Below, in pieces: positions 46,150-55,489 of a DNA stretch of 64,000 bases (its first letter is position 1; each line of letters begins with the position of its first letter). Both the position numbers and the translations under genes were made by a program. The notes beneath the pieces are model-generated. The model ran no database searches and was not told where the DNA came from. It saw only the letters and a list, made by a program, of their open reading frames with translations. This stretch comes from Caenimonas aquaedulcis (lineage in GTDB: Bacteria; Pseudomonadota; Gammaproteobacteria; Burkholderiales; Burkholderiaceae_C): contig NZ_JADWYS010000001.1 in the NCBI RefSeq assembly GCF_015831345.1, positions 3,934,618 through 3,998,617 of the forward strand. Reading direction: 5' to 3'.

Positions 46150-47130
46150 ATGGAGAGTCTCGACCTGCGCGTGCTCGGCGATGCGCTGCAATGGCGGCGC
46201 GCCGGGCACGGCGTGACGCTGGTCACCGTCGTGGAAACCTGGGGCAGCGCCCCGCGCCCCCCGGGGGCGCTTCTCGCCGTGCGCGACGACGGCGTGGTGA
46301 GCGGCTCGGTCTCGGGCGGCTGCGTCGAGGACGACCTCATCGCGCGCGTGAAGTCCGGCGAGCGCCATGGCGCGCCGGCGATGATCGCCTACGGTGTCAC
46401 CAAGGAAGAGGCGGCGCGCTTCGGCCTGCCGTGCGGCGGCACGCTGCGGCTGGTGCAGGAGCCCGTGCGCGACACCGCGTGGATCGAATCCGTGTTGGCG
46501 CGCACGGCGGCGCATGAGCTGGTCGCGCGGACCCTGACGCTCGCCACGGGCGCGGTGACGCTGGGCACCGCCACCCGCGACGAGCGCATGCGCTTCGATG
46601 GCTCGACCCTCACGACCTTGTTCGGGCCGAAGTGGCGCTTGCTGCTGATCGGCGCGGGGCAGCTGTCGCAGGCGGTCGCGCAGATGGCGCAACTGCTGGA
46701 CTTCGAGGTGCTGGTGTGCGATCCGCGCGAGGAGTATGCGAGCACGCTCGCGATCGCGGGCGCGACGCACGTGCCGGGCATGCCGGACGACGTCGTGCGC
46801 GAACTGCGCTGCGACGCCCACACGGCCATCGTCGCGCTCACGCACGACCCCAAGCTCGACGACATGGCCCTGCTGGAGGCACTGCGCTCCGATGCGTTCT
46901 ACGTGGGCGCGCTCGGCTCCACGCGCAACCAGGCCGCGCGCAGGAAGCGGCTCGCGGAGCATTTCGACCTGACCGAGGCCGAGCTCGCGCGGCTGCACGG
47001 CCCGGTGGGTTTGCGCATCGGCGCGAAGACACCTGCGGAGATCGCGGTGTCCATCCTCGCGCAGCTCATCGAGCGCAAGAACCACGCGGCCGTCGCGGCG
47101 CAACCGGCAGCCGGCTGCACCGTCGCGTGA
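46150..47130 (+). CDS. XdhC family Mo-cofactor maturation protein
   Basis: 326 residues. An N-terminal XdhC_CoxI domain has GSAPRPPGALLAV and VSGSVSGGCVEDDL; a C-terminal Rossmann domain has LLLIGAGQLSQAVAQMAQLL and GALGSTRNQAARRKRL. XdhC proteins bind and protect molybdenum cofactor and promote its sulfuration before insertion into hydroxylases. Located 16 bases after the large subunit and overlapping the nucleotidyltransferase gene (GTGA). Confidence 0.92.
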   Translation: MESLDLRVLGDALQWRRAGHGVTLVTVVETWGSAPRPPGALLAVRDDGVVSGSVSGGCVEDDLIARVKSGERHGAPAMIAYGVTKEEAARFGLPCGGTLRLVQEPVRDTAWIESVLARTAAHELVARTLTLATGAVTLGTATRDERMRFDGSTLTTLFGPKWRLLLIGAGQLSQAVAQMAQLLDFEVLVCDPREEYASTLAIAGATHVPGMPDDVVRELRCDAHTAIVALTHDPKLDDMALLEALRSDAFYVGALGSTRNQAARRKRLAEHFDLTEAELARLHGPVGLRIGAKTPAEIAVSILAQLIERKNHAAVAAQPAAGCTVA

Positions 47131-47669
47131 GCGGCCCCGCCGTCCTGGTCCTGGCGTCCGGGCGGGGAGAGCGGTTCAAGGCCTCGGGGGGAACAGGTTC
47201 CAAGCTGGAAGCGATGCTGTTCGGCAAGACGGTGCTGGACCGCACGCTGGATGCCGTGCGCGCGAGCGGCCTGCGCTGGCACCTGGAGGACAAGGGCCAT
47301 CCCGGCATGGGCGATTCCATCGCCGCCGCGGTGCACGCGACGCGCGACGCGAGCGGCTGGCTCATCCTGCCCGGCGACCTGCCGCTGGTGCAGGCAGCCA
47401 CGCTGTCGGCGGTGGCGCAGGCCGTGGCGTCCCATGCCGTCGTCCTGCCGCGCTACGGCGGGCGCCAGGGACATCCGGTCGGGTTCGGTTCTGCATGCCG
47501 TGACGCGTTGCTGGACCTGACCGGGCCCTTGGGCGCATCGACCGTGGTGCGTGCGCAGCGCGACGTGGGCGGTGTGTTCACGCTGGACATCGACGATCCG
47601 GGGATCGTGACGGACATCGATACGGTGGACGACTTGGCGCGGGCGGAGGCGCTGTTGCTGCGCCGATGA
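47127..47669 (+). CDS. MobA/MocA-like nucleotidyltransferase
   Basis: 180 residues from the GTG at 47127 overlapping the xdhC stop. N-terminal LVLASGRGERFKASGG is the NTP-binding loop of the NTP_transf_3 family, and LILPGDLPLV carries the metal-binding Asp. By analogy to MocA it likely transfers CMP to molybdopterin for the neighbouring hydroxylase. The glycine loop departs from the usual LAAGxSxRxG (Ala-Ser-Gly-Arg). Confidence 0.85.
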   Translation: MSGPAVLVLASGRGERFKASGGTGSKLEAMLFGKTVLDRTLDAVRASGLRWHLEDKGHPGMGDSIAAAVHATRDASGWLILPGDLPLVQAATLSAVAQAVASHAVVLPRYGGRQGHPVGFGSACRDALLDLTGPLGASTVVRAQRDVGGVFTLDIDDPGIVTDIDTVDDLARAEALLLRR

Positions 47670-47683
47670 GAGTTCTTTTGAAC

Positions 47684-47801
47684 TTGGCCGGACGCAGAAT
47701 TCGCAGAAGTTACGCAGAATGAAATCCAGAAAAGCCAAGATGCATTTGAATTTTTCTTGTCTTCCTTCTGCGTAACCTCTGCGAATTCTGCGTCCGGCCA
47801 A
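47684..47801. repeat. Long imperfect inverted repeat (36-bp arms, 46-bp spacer)
   Basis: Left arm 47684-47719 and right arm 47766-47801 are complementary at 35 of 36 positions. Each arm contains three copies of CGCAGAA-like units. The spacer is A+T-richer than its surroundings and contains no gene. It separates the convergent nucleotidyltransferase and chaC genes, so the transcript could form a very stable hairpin acting as a bidirectional terminator. The arm-spacer-arm form also fits a dispersed palindromic/MITE-like repeat. Confidence 0.85.
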
Positions 47802-47813
47802 GCTGAAAGGCGG

Positions 47814-48413
47814 TCACCTCCGCAGCAACCTCAGCAACTTCTCCAGCCCCCTGTCGCGGATGTTGTGCCGCTGCAATTCCTCGAACGTGCGGTGCGCGTA
47901 CTCGAAGGTCGTCCCGTAGATCCCCGTCGACTTCTCGAAGATGTGCCGGTACTCCTCTTCCGTCAGCGTGCCCGTATGGCTCGGGCTCTTGCGCGACAGC
48001 GTGAACGCCAGTGCCTGCACCGGCCCATGCGGCGTGTGGCAGGTGAGCCAGCGCGGGTCGTAGACGGCCAGCGCCATTTCGCGCGCCCACAACTTCGACA
48101 GCACCTCCGCGCCGTGCTGGCGCGGGATGCGAAACACCATGCCCTGGCACGAGCCGCCCGAGAGCATGCCGAAGACGAGGCCCGGGCGCTCGGGCGTACC
48201 GCGGTTGATGCGGCTCCACATCTTCAATGCGCGGTGCCAGCCGTGGACCTTGGCCGGGCGGCGCTCCGCGAAGTCGAAATCCGGCCTCCAGATGAGCGAG
48301 CCGTAGCCGAAGATCCACAGGTCCTCGTGCCCGCCCCATTCGTGCAAGGTCTTGTCCAGCATCGCCGCGGGATCGCGCAGCGGCTTCAAGGGCTGATCGC
48401 TCATGAGCAGCAA
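47814..48413 (-). CDS. chaC: Glutathione-specific gamma-glutamylcyclotransferase
   Basis: 199 residues (starts at 48413 or 48404). [14 protein letters not shown] carries the substrate-binding Y-G-S-L loop and [14 protein letters not shown] the catalytic glutamate region; [12 protein letters not shown] matches the ChaC subgroup. It splits glutathione to 5-oxoproline and Cys-Gly in the cytosol. Divergent from edd with a 118-base gap. Confidence 0.92.
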   Translation of the reverse strand: MLLMSDQPLKPLRDPAAMLDKTLHEWGGHEDLWIFGYGSLIWRPDFDFAERRPAKVHGWHRALKMWSRINRGTPERPGLVFGMLSGGSCQGMVFRIPRQHGAEVLSKLWAREMALAVYDPRWLTCHTPHGPVQALAFTLSRKSPSHTGTLTEEEYRHIFEKSTGIYGTTFEYAHRTFEELQRHNIRDRGLEKLLRLLRR

Positions 48414-48497
48414 CTGTAGCGCGGCGCGGACGCGCGATTGCGCGGTTACGGAACCGGTTTGTTACGGCGGGGCGGCGCGCATCGGCGTACCATGGGC

Positions 48498-48512
48498 TGT
48501 AATTAAGTTACC
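48498..48512. promoter_or_regulatory. HexR-like operator upstream of edd
   Basis: TGTAATTAAGTTACC closely resembles the HexR palindrome (TGTAATTWAATTACA type) known upstream of Entner-Doudoroff genes in proteobacteria. It is an A+T-rich island ending 19 bases before the edd ATG. HexR would repress and be released by KDPG. No hexR gene is in the window. Confidence 0.6.
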
Positions 48513-48531
48513 GACCCGATCCCGCGCACCC

Positions 48532-50346
48532 ATGACCCTCCATCCGGCCGTCCGTGCCGTCACCGAACGCATCCGCGAGCGCAGCGCGCCGCACCGAAAC
48601 GCCTACCTGCAACGACTGGACGCCGCAGCCGCCCGGGACCGCGGCGCCGACCGCATGGGCTGCGCGAACGTGGCCCATGCGTTCGCGGGCATCCCCGCCG
48701 ACGACCGGTTCAAGGTCGTCGCGGAGCGCGCGCCGAACATCGCCATCGTCAACTCGTACAACGACATGCTGTCCGCGCACCAGCCGCTCGGCCGCTACCC
48801 GGACCTCATCAAGGACGAGGCACGCAAGCTCGGTGCCACGGCGCAGGTGGCGGGCGGCGTGCCCGCGATGTGCGACGGCGTGACGCAGGGCACGGCCGGC
48901 ATGGAGCTCAGCCTGTTCTCGCGCGATGTGATCGCGATGAGCACGGCGGTGTCGCTGAGCCATGACGTGTTCGACGCCGCGCTGATGCTCGGCATCTGCG
49001 ACAAGATCGTGCCGGGCCTGCTCATCGGCGCGCTGCACTTCGGCCACCTGCCCACCGTGTTCGTGCCGGCGGGTCCGATGCCCAGCGGCCTGTCCAACAA
49101 CGAGAAGGCCAAGGTCCGCGAGAAGGCGGCGCAGGGCCTGGTCGGCCGCGAGGCGTTGCTCGAAGCGGAGCAGGCCGCGTACCACGCGCCGGGTACCTGC
49201 ACCTTCTACGGCACCGCCAACAGCAACCAGATGCTGCTGGAGGCGATGGGGCTGCACGTGCCGGGCACGGCCTTCGTGAATCCCGGCAACGAACTGCGCG
49301 AGGAGCTCACGCGCGAAGCGGTGCGCACGGTGCTGGGCATCACGAAGACGCGCCGCTTCGCACCGATCGGGCAAGTGGTGGACGAACGCGCGATCGTGAA
49401 CGCGATGTCCGCGCTGCTCGCGACCGGCGGTTCGACCAACCACCTGATCCACTGGGTGGCCGTCGCGCGCTCCGCGGGCCTCGTCATCGACTGGGACGAT
49501 TTCGCGCAGCTGTCGGCGGCGGTCCCGCTGCTGGCGCGCGTGTACCCCAACGGCAGCGCGGACGTGAACCAGTTCCAGTCCGCGGGCGGGCCCGGGTTCA
49601 TCATTCGTGAATTGCTGGATGCGGGCTTGATGCACGGGGACGTGCTGACGGTGCGGGAAGAGGGGATTCGCGCGTACACGAAGGAGCCGGCGCTCGCCGG
49701 AAAGCTCGGCTGGGCCGACATCGGCCCATCGCGCGACACCACCATCGTGCGCCCCGCGTCGGAGCCGTTCAGCGCCACCGGCGGTTTGAAACTTCTCACC
49801 GGCAACCTGGGGCGCAGCGTGATCAAGGTGTCGGCCGTCCCCGAGGACAGGCACGTCGTCGAAGCGCCCGCGCGTGTGTTCAACAGCCAGGACGAATTGC
49901 TGCGCGCCTTCAACGGGGGCGAGCTCGAGCGCGACATGGTGTGCGTGGTGCGCTGGCAGGGCCCGCAGGCGAACGGCATGCCGGAGCTGCACAAGCTCAC
50001 GCCCCCGCTGGCCGTGCTGCAGGGCAAGGGATTCAAGGTGGCGCTGGTGACGGATGGCCGCATGAGTGGCGCATCGGGCAAGGTGCCGGCGGCGATCCAT
50101 GTGTCGCCGGAAGCCGCGGCGGGCGGCCCGCTCGCGAAGGTGCGCGACGGCGACCTGGTGCGGCTCGACGCGCCCGCCGGCACGCTGCAGGTGCTCGTGC
50201 CGGACGCCGAGTGGGCGGCGCGCGAGAATGCGTCCATGCCGGGCACCCTCAAGGACACCAATGGCTTCGGCGTGGGCCGCGAGCTCTTCGCCTCGTTCCG
50301 CCGCAACGCGCTCGCCGCGGAAGAGGGGGCCTGCACATGGCTGTGA
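48532..50346 (+). CDS. edd: Phosphogluconate dehydratase
   Basis: 604 residues of the ILVD/EDD family, converting 6-phosphogluconate to KDPG with a [4Fe-4S] cluster. Segments [45 protein letters not shown] and [19 protein letters not shown] are diagnostic, including cluster cysteines in the second and third. It starts at ATG 48532 and overlaps eda by 10 bases. Length is normal for Edd and longer than IlvD. Confidence 0.96.
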   Translation: MTLHPAVRAVTERIRERSAPHRNAYLQRLDAAAARDRGADRMGCANVAHAFAGIPADDRFKVVAERAPNIAIVNSYNDMLSAHQPLGRYPDLIKDEARKLGATAQVAGGVPAMCDGVTQGTAGMELSLFSRDVIAMSTAVSLSHDVFDAALMLGICDKIVPGLLIGALHFGHLPTVFVPAGPMPSGLSNNEKAKVREKAAQGLVGREALLEAEQAAYHAPGTCTFYGTANSNQMLLEAMGLHVPGTAFVNPGNELREELTREAVRTVLGITKTRRFAPIGQVVDERAIVNAMSALLATGGSTNHLIHWVAVARSAGLVIDWDDFAQLSAAVPLLARVYPNGSADVNQFQSAGGPGFIIRELLDAGLMHGDVLTVREEGIRAYTKEPALAGKLGWADIGPSRDTTIVRPASEPFSATGGLKLLTGNLGRSVIKVSAVPEDRHVVEAPARVFNSQDELLRAFNGGELERDMVCVVRWQGPQANGMPELHKLTPPLAVLQGKGFKVALVTDGRMSGASGKVPAAIHVSPEAAAGGPLAKVRDGDLVRLDAPAGTLQVLVPDAEWAARENASMPGTLKDTNGFGVGRELFASFRRNALAAEEGACTWL

Positions 50347-50972
50347 CCCTGACCGCGCGTGACGTGATGGCCGATGCGGCCGTGATCCCGGTGATCGTGC
50401 TCACGGACGTCGCGCACGCGGTCCCGCTCGCGCGCGCGCTCGTCGCGGGTGGGATCCGCATGCTGGAAGTCACGCTGCGCACGCCCGTGGCGCTGGCGTG
50501 CATCGAGGCGATCGCGCGCGAGGTGCCGGACGCCGTGCCCGGCGCCGGCACGGTGCGCAGCGCGGCGGATGCGCAGGCGTCCATCATGGCGGGCGCGCGC
50601 TTCGCCGTGAGCCCGGGCTACACGCATGCCGTCGGCAAGGCTTGCCACGAGCTGGAGCTGCCGCTGCTGCCCGGCGTGGCCACCGGCGGCGAAATCATGG
50701 CCGCGCAGGAAGACGGCTACATGGCGCTCAAGTTCTTTCCCGCGATGCAGGCCGGCGGCGCCGCGATGCTCAAGGCGTGGCAGGGGCCCTTCGGCGACGT
50801 GGTGTTCTGCCCCACGGGCGGCGTCACCGCCGCCAACGCCCACGAGTTGCTCGCACTGTCCAATGTCGCGTGCGTGGGCGGCTCCTGGCTGACGCCGGCC
50901 GATGCCATCGCCCGCGGGGACTGGGCGCGCATCACGCAGCTCGCACGCGAAGCCGTGGCCTTGCGCTCCTGA
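50337..50972 (+). CDS. eda: 2-keto-3-deoxy-6-phosphogluconate aldolase
   Basis: 211-residue class I aldolase cleaving KDPG to pyruvate and glyceraldehyde 3-phosphate. The Schiff-base lysine is Lys132 in MALKFFPA, the general base Glu44 in MLEVTLRT, and FCPTGGV binds phosphate. Translationally coupled to edd; together they form the Entner-Doudoroff pathway core. Confidence 0.96.
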   Translation: MAVTLTARDVMADAAVIPVIVLTDVAHAVPLARALVAGGIRMLEVTLRTPVALACIEAIAREVPDAVPGAGTVRSAADAQASIMAGARFAVSPGYTHAVGKACHELELPLLPGVATGGEIMAAQEDGYMALKFFPAMQAGGAAMLKAWQGPFGDVVFCPTGGVTAANAHELLALSNVACVGGSWLTPADAIARGDWARITQLAREAVALRS

Positions 50973-51016
50973 GGCCAGCCGCTACGATGGACCTCCTCAT
51001 CGCGAGGAGAAGGGCC

Positions 51017-51706
51017 ATGCAGGTCGATTACGCGGGGCACGAGGCGGTCTACCGACGGCTCCGGTCGCAAGCCGGGAGGGCAGGCTGGGACGACGCGCAA
51101 GGCCTGGCGCGCGACCTCGACATCCTGGACGAAATCATGCGATGGTCCGCGTTTCCGCGCGAGGGCCGCGTGCTGGAGCTGGGCTGCGGCGCCGGCAACA
51201 TCGCGCTATACCTCGCGGCCCGCGGCTACGTGGTGCACGGTGTGGACATCTCGCGCACGGCGATCGACTGGGCCCGCGAACACGCGGCTGCCGGCCCCGT
51301 GAGCGCAAGCTTCGAGGTCGGCAACGTGATCGACGGGGAAGGCCTGCACGATGCCGCGTTCGACCTCGTGCTCGACGGCCACTGCCTGCACTGCATCATC
51401 GGCGAAGACCGTGCGCGCTTCTTCGGCACGGCGCGGCGGGTGCTGGCGCCGGGCGGCGTGCTGTGCGTGCGGACCATGTGCAACGCACTTCCGCCGGCCA
51501 TGGCGAGCCGCGTGGGTTACGACCCCGACACCGGCGTCTGCAGCCGCGATGGCGTGGCGACCCGCTATGTCGGCGCCGCCAATGCGCTGGTGCGCGAGGT
51601 CATGGACGCGGGCTTCGAGTTGTTGCAGATGGAAGTGCGCCGGGCGCCGGACGGCGCCACCGACGACTCCGATGAGTTGATCCTGCTGGCTTCCCGTCCC
51701 GCATGA
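51017..51706 (+). CDS. Class I SAM-dependent methyltransferase
   Basis: 229 residues from the ATG at 51017, preceded by GAGGAGAAGG; an upstream in-frame ATG at 50987 lacks a ribosome site. SAM motif I is VLELGCGAGNIALYLAARG, followed by VHGVDISRTAIDWARE and an LVLDGHCLHCI motif IV. It resembles the thiopurine/tellurite or generic Methyltransf_11 group; substrate unknown. Stands 44 bases after eda and may be a separate unit. Confidence 0.85.
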   Translation: MQVDYAGHEAVYRRLRSQAGRAGWDDAQGLARDLDILDEIMRWSAFPREGRVLELGCGAGNIALYLAARGYVVHGVDISRTAIDWAREHAAAGPVSASFEVGNVIDGEGLHDAAFDLVLDGHCLHCIIGEDRARFFGTARRVLAPGGVLCVRTMCNALPPAMASRVGYDPDTGVCSRDGVATRYVGAANALVREVMDAGFELLQMEVRRAPDGATDDSDELILLASRPA

Positions 51707-51833
51707 GCCGCGCGTCTCCCAACGGCGTGCCCGCGTGCACCGCGTGGGGGCATGGACGTAGTCCATTGCCGCAAATCGAGAATGTTTGGCGCCCCGGGGC
51801 TTGCATCCGCCCCCGCGAGGCTCGATATGAGCT

Positions 51834-51850
51834 ATGTTGCAGTGCAGCAT
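51834..51850. promoter_or_regulatory. PhaR-like box before the PHB depolymerase-type gene
   Basis: ATGTTGCAGTGCAGCAT is nearly palindromic (14 of 16 paired positions) with core TGC-N3-GCA, the motif type described for the PHB regulator PhaR. It lies 16 bases before the TTG start I prefer. The apparent ATG of the longer frame falls inside this box. Confidence 0.5.
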
Positions 51851-51866
51851 TACCAAAGGGGCTATT

Positions 51867-53003
51867 TTGTACATCCCGCTCGAAGAACTGGCCAAGGCCA
51901 CCGAACTCACCCGTGGCGGCAGGCTGCAGGAAGCCACGCAGCTCATCCAGCAGGCACTCCAGCGCGGGGCCCCAGCCGGAGAGAAGCCCGCGCCCGCGCC
52001 AACGCCCAGCGCGCCGCGCGCCGACGTCACGGACGTCACGGACGTCGCGTTTCGTGAATTGCCTTCTCCCGGCGGCGCGCCGGCGGCGGCCGCGGAGCAG
52101 CCCTCGCCCGCCTCATCCACGGGCCCGGCGTCTTTCGAACGGCACGCCTTCGACGGCGGGGCCAAGCCGTACACCTACTGGCTCTACACGCCGGGCCGGC
52201 AGGACGATTCCGCGCCCTTGCCCATCGTCGTCATGCTGCACGGCTGCACGCAGGACGGCGCGGACTTCGCCACCGGCACGGCGATGAACGAGCTGGCGGC
52301 CGTGCGCGGCTGCCTCGTCGTCTATCCCGAGCAGCGGCAGGACGCCAACAGCATGCGCTGCTGGAACTGGTTCGAACCGGCTCACCAGCGGCGCGATTCG
52401 GGCGAGCCGGCGATGATCGCGGCGCTCGCGCTCGAGGTCGCGGCGCGCCACGGCGGAGACACCTCGCGCATCTACATCGCGGGCCTGTCCGCCGGCGGCG
52501 CGATGGCGACGCTCGTGGGCCAGCTCTATCCCGATGTGTTCGCGGCCGTGGGCGTTCACTCCGGCCTGCCCGCGCAATCGGCGCAGGATGTCGTGGGCGC
52601 GATGTCTGCCATGCGCAAGCCCGCCGCGCAGCGCACGCCCTCCACCCGGGCCGGCATCGCGGTGCCGACCATCGTGTTCCACGGCAATTCCGATCGCACG
52701 GTGCATCCGGGCAACGGCAAGCGCATCGTGCAGGAGGCCGTGTCCGCGGCCGATGCGAAGGGCGTGCCGCTGAGTTCGCGCCCCGGCCCGACGGGCGCCT
52801 CGAGCCGCACGGTGCGCCGCGCGGTCCACAGCTCGGCGGAAGGACAGCCGTGGGTGGAAAGCTGGGAGATCGTCGGCGCGCCGCACGCATGGTCGGGCGG
52901 TCGCGCGGCCGGAACCTACACCGATCCCCAGGGACCGGATGCGTCGGCCGCGATGCTGGACTTCTTCCTCCAGCACCGCCTGGCCACGCAGCGTCCGGTG
53001 TGA
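51867..53003 (+). CDS. PHB depolymerase-family esterase
   Basis: About 378 residues from a TTG at 51867 with AAAGGGG just upstream; an in-frame ATG at 51834 lies in a probable operator and lacks a site. The N-terminal ELAKATELTRGGRLQEATQLIQQAL is the helical lead seen in short-chain poly(3-hydroxybutyrate) depolymerase-like esterases. A Pro/Ala linker follows, then an alpha/beta-hydrolase with MLHGCTQDGADFATGT and lipase box GLSAGG, and a late His in APHAWSGG. No signal peptide, so an intracellular role on PHB granules or another ester is possible. Confidence 0.87.
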   Translation: MYIPLEELAKATELTRGGRLQEATQLIQQALQRGAPAGEKPAPAPTPSAPRADVTDVTDVAFRELPSPGGAPAAAAEQPSPASSTGPASFERHAFDGGAKPYTYWLYTPGRQDDSAPLPIVVMLHGCTQDGADFATGTAMNELAAVRGCLVVYPEQRQDANSMRCWNWFEPAHQRRDSGEPAMIAALALEVAARHGGDTSRIYIAGLSAGGAMATLVGQLYPDVFAAVGVHSGLPAQSAQDVVGAMSAMRKPAAQRTPSTRAGIAVPTIVFHGNSDRTVHPGNGKRIVQEAVSAADAKGVPLSSRPGPTGASSRTVRRAVHSSAEGQPWVESWEIVGAPHAWSGGRAAGTYTDPQGPDASAAMLDFFLQHRLATQRPV

Positions 53004-53080
53004 ATTAACATGTCGGGCTCACCGGCGCACACCCGGCGCCAGCCCATCCACCCGGCCACGAGCCGCCTCGATATCCCGAC

Positions 53081-53539
53081 ATGAAAGCCCTGCAACTCTC
53101 CGTCCTCATTCCCGTGTTCGCACTCGCCGGTTTCACCGCGAGCGGCCTGCACGCCCAGACCAAGAAGCTCGTCACGCGCGACGAGTTGCGCGCCTGCATG
53201 AACTCCGAAGCCGAGCTCGCCGACCGGCGCAAGTCCTTCGAAGGCCGCAGCGCGAAGAACAAGGAAGAGGCGGACGCCATCCGCGCCGAGCAGGCGGAGA
53301 TGGCCGAAGAGCAGAAGACGCTCGGCGACGACCAGCGCAAGATCGACCGCTTCGGCCGCAAGGTGAAGGCGCACAACGTGAAGGTGCAGGCCGCGAAGGC
53401 CAACGCCGACGCGTTCAATGCCGACCTCGAGGCGCTGAACAAGGGCTTGCTCGCGCACAACGAGAAGTGCGGCGGCATCAGCTACGACCCGGACGACAAG
53501 GAAGCGATCCTCAAGGAACGCGAGGCGCAGAAGAAGTAG
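53081..53539 (+). CDS. Exported coiled-coil protein, unknown function
   Basis: 152 residues with a signal peptide (cut near GLHAQ). The mature part is a long Lys/Glu/Ala-rich coiled coil with two cysteines (in RACMNSEAEL and NEKCGGISYD), which could pair. It resembles short periplasmic helical proteins of Burkholderiales with no assigned role. A hairpin follows at 53555-53588. Confidence 0.75.
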   Translation: MKALQLSVLIPVFALAGFTASGLHAQTKKLVTRDELRACMNSEAELADRRKSFEGRSAKNKEEADAIRAEQAEMAEEQKTLGDDQRKIDRFGRKVKAHNVKVQAAKANADAFNADLEALNKGLLAHNEKCGGISYDPDDKEAILKEREAQKK

Positions 53540-53554
53540 GGGCCGCCCGGTGCG

Positions 53555-53588
53555 CCGCACGCTAAGTCATGTTTTCATGACAGTGCGG
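53555..53588. terminator. Two-part hairpin downstream of the coiled-coil gene
   Basis: CCGCAC (53555-53560) pairs with GTGCGG (53583-53588), enclosing a perfect GTCATG-TTTT-CATGAC hairpin (53566-53581). It may stop transcription of the gene ending at 53539, but there is no clear T-run after it, so it could instead be an operator for the next gene, 57 bases on. Confidence 0.4.
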
Positions 53589-53644
53589 ATGATTCGCTGA
53601 ATTTACATTGAGGAGCTATCCACTACGACCAGGAAATAGCTCCG

Positions 53645-55489
53645 ATGTTTTTCTCGAAAGTCCCTTCGGCCCTTGCCGCGATGGCAATGGCATGCGCCGC
53701 CGGAGCTGCGCATGCGACCTACCCCGGCATCAACGGCGTCATCGTCTTCGAAAATGCCGCGACCCACAGGATCGGCCGCACGGCGCCCACCGGCGGCGCC
53801 GTCACAGATCTTGCTGCGGGACGGTCCCCCGCGGTATCGCCCAACGGCAGGAAGATCGCGTTCTCCCTGCCCAACGCGGCCAACACTTCCAGCGCCATCC
53901 ACGTCATGAACATCGACGGCACGAACGACGTGCAGTTGACCAGTGGTACATGGGACGTGGCGCCCGCGTGGTCGGCGGACGGCACCAGCATATCCTTCGT
54001 CCGGAACCAGAATGAGATGTGGAGCATCAATCCGGACGGAACGGGTGCGATGAACGTACGCCCGCTGCTGGGTGCGGTCACGAGTCTCGTCAACTTCCCG
54101 CATTTCACGTCGAAGGGAAGCTTTGCCTATGCCTCGTACGACACAGCGGGAACTCCTTGGCTTTATTTCTCGTCCATTCAGCCCCGCAACGACACCTTGC
54201 TCGCGAGGAACTCGTTTCCCACGTTTTCGCCCGACGGCTTGACGTACATGGGCGTGACGCTGAGTCTGCAGGCCGTTGAGGGGGACATCGCAGGACCTAA
54301 CTCGCATCTGGTGCCGACCCCTGGGAGCGTCACCGGACAGAACGTGATCTCTCCCGATGGAAAGTCCATCGCCGCGGGTGTCGGGAACGCGCAAAACAAC
54401 CTCCTCCAGGTTCGTCCTCGCAGCGGCGGACCTGGAACAGTCCAATGGCCCGATACGGTCCATACCCTCGATTGGAGTCGCCTGCCGCAGGCCTGCCACG
54501 AGACGACGACGACGGGCGGCAGCAGCGTCTCCCCGAGTGCTGACTTTTACGCATCGCAATGTGCTGTCGTGGTCATGCCCGACGGCGGACAGACGACCGG
54601 TGTTCTGATGCAGGCGGCGGCGATCGGGCCGGACCAGCGTCTCTATGTGGCCACGAAAAAGCTGGACGGCAAGGGAGTACCTTACTGGTCCCCATTCGAA
54701 GTGGCTCCGGGCTTCGTCGGTTCTCCAACGGTTGCCTACTCGGCAGGCCTGCGTGTCAACCGGCTTGCCATCGCAGGAGCGAAAGACGGCAGTCTCCAGG
54801 TCGTCGTTGTCTTCGCGGACGGAACCGTCTATCACAACGTGCGCTACGCCGGCGGCTCCTGGTCGGCGCAGGGTTTCATTGCGCTTTACAACGGAAACAA
54901 CTTCTTCAAGGCGCGCGATGTCGCCATCACCATCAGCGGGAGCAGCGCGACATCCCAGGGCATGGCACAAGTCATCGCGAACGGGTATGACCTGGGAAGC
55001 GTGTTCCACCGCGTTCGATCGAGCGATGGCACCTGGACCGACTGGGCGGAAGTGCCCGGCGCCGCGGGCCTGAACACGCGCCAGCTCGCGATCGCTGCGG
55101 GAGACGATGGCAACACGAACGTCCTGGCGACGGTGGTCCAGCCCGATGGCACTTCGTTGATAAAGCGCCAGGTTCGCTACACCAACAGCTGGGATCCTTC
55201 GTTCGTGGACGTGGCCATCCCTGCAGGCACCACGCTATCGGCGCTGGATACGCAAATCGCGCTGACAGTGACCACCGGGCAGTTCCCCACCGCGCAATTG
55301 GTGTACACCGACGTCAACGGCGCGGCATGGCTGCAGCAACGCGGCAATCCCCTGTACCAGAGCTCCTGGACCGGGCAGACCGGCAATGTTTCGCTCGCCA
55401 CCGGCGGCACGCGCGGAGTGTCGATCTCGGGCAAGCCCAATGGCGTGGCCAACAGCGAAGTGATGCTGGTGCGCACGTCGGCGCAATAA
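53645..55489 (+). CDS. Secreted beta-propeller-like protein (tandem paralogue A)
   Basis: 614 residues with signal peptide MFFSKVPSALAAMAMACAAG(AAHA). The first half carries TolB/PD40-type repeats such as SPNGRKIAFSL, IHVMNIDGTNDVQLTSG and SPDGKSIAAGV. The second half has repeated blade-like units (DGTVYHNVRYAGGSW, SVFHRVRSSDGTWTDWAEV, TSLIKRQVRY) similar to fucose-lectin/tectonin-like propellers. No enzyme motif. It probably lies in the periplasm or outside the cell and binds glycans or proteins. Closely related to the next gene. Confidence 0.75.
   Translation: MFFSKVPSALAAMAMACAAGAAHATYPGINGVIVFENAATHRIGRTAPTGGAVTDLAAGRSPAVSPNGRKIAFSLPNAANTSSAIHVMNIDGTNDVQLTSGTWDVAPAWSADGTSISFVRNQNEMWSINPDGTGAMNVRPLLGAVTSLVNFPHFTSKGSFAYASYDTAGTPWLYFSSIQPRNDTLLARNSFPTFSPDGLTYMGVTLSLQAVEGDIAGPNSHLVPTPGSVTGQNVISPDGKSIAAGVGNAQNNLLQVRPRSGGPGTVQWPDTVHTLDWSRLPQACHETTTTGGSSVSPSADFYASQCAVVVMPDGGQTTGVLMQAAAIGPDQRLYVATKKLDGKGVPYWSPFEVAPGFVGSPTVAYSAGLRVNRLAIAGAKDGSLQVVVVFADGTVYHNVRYAGGSWSAQGFIALYNGNNFFKARDVAITISGSSATSQGMAQVIANGYDLGSVFHRVRSSDGTWTDWAEVPGAAGLNTRQLAIAAGDDGNTNVLATVVQPDGTSLIKRQVRYTNSWDPSFVDVAIPAGTTLSALDTQIALTVTTGQFPTAQLVYTDVNGAAWLQQRGNPLYQSSWTGQTGNVSLATGGTRGVSISGKPNGVANSEVMLVRTSAQ
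55041..55489 (+). repeat. Near-identical 3' segment, copy 1
   Basis: 449 bases matching 57055-57503 without gaps; by eye the encoded 147 C-terminal residues differ at about eight positions, whereas the upstream halves of the two genes have diverged strongly. Suggests recent gene conversion or strong constraint. Confidence 0.85.

Noticed and set aside
43473..46340. 955-codon minus-strand open frame opposite the molybdenum hydroxylase
   Set aside because: Antisense shadow of two genes with full cofactor motifs; no recognisable domain of its own.
51752..51766. ATGGAC-GTA-GTCCAT short palindrome
   Set aside because: Six-base arms in a short intergenic gap with no positional link to a start; could be chance.
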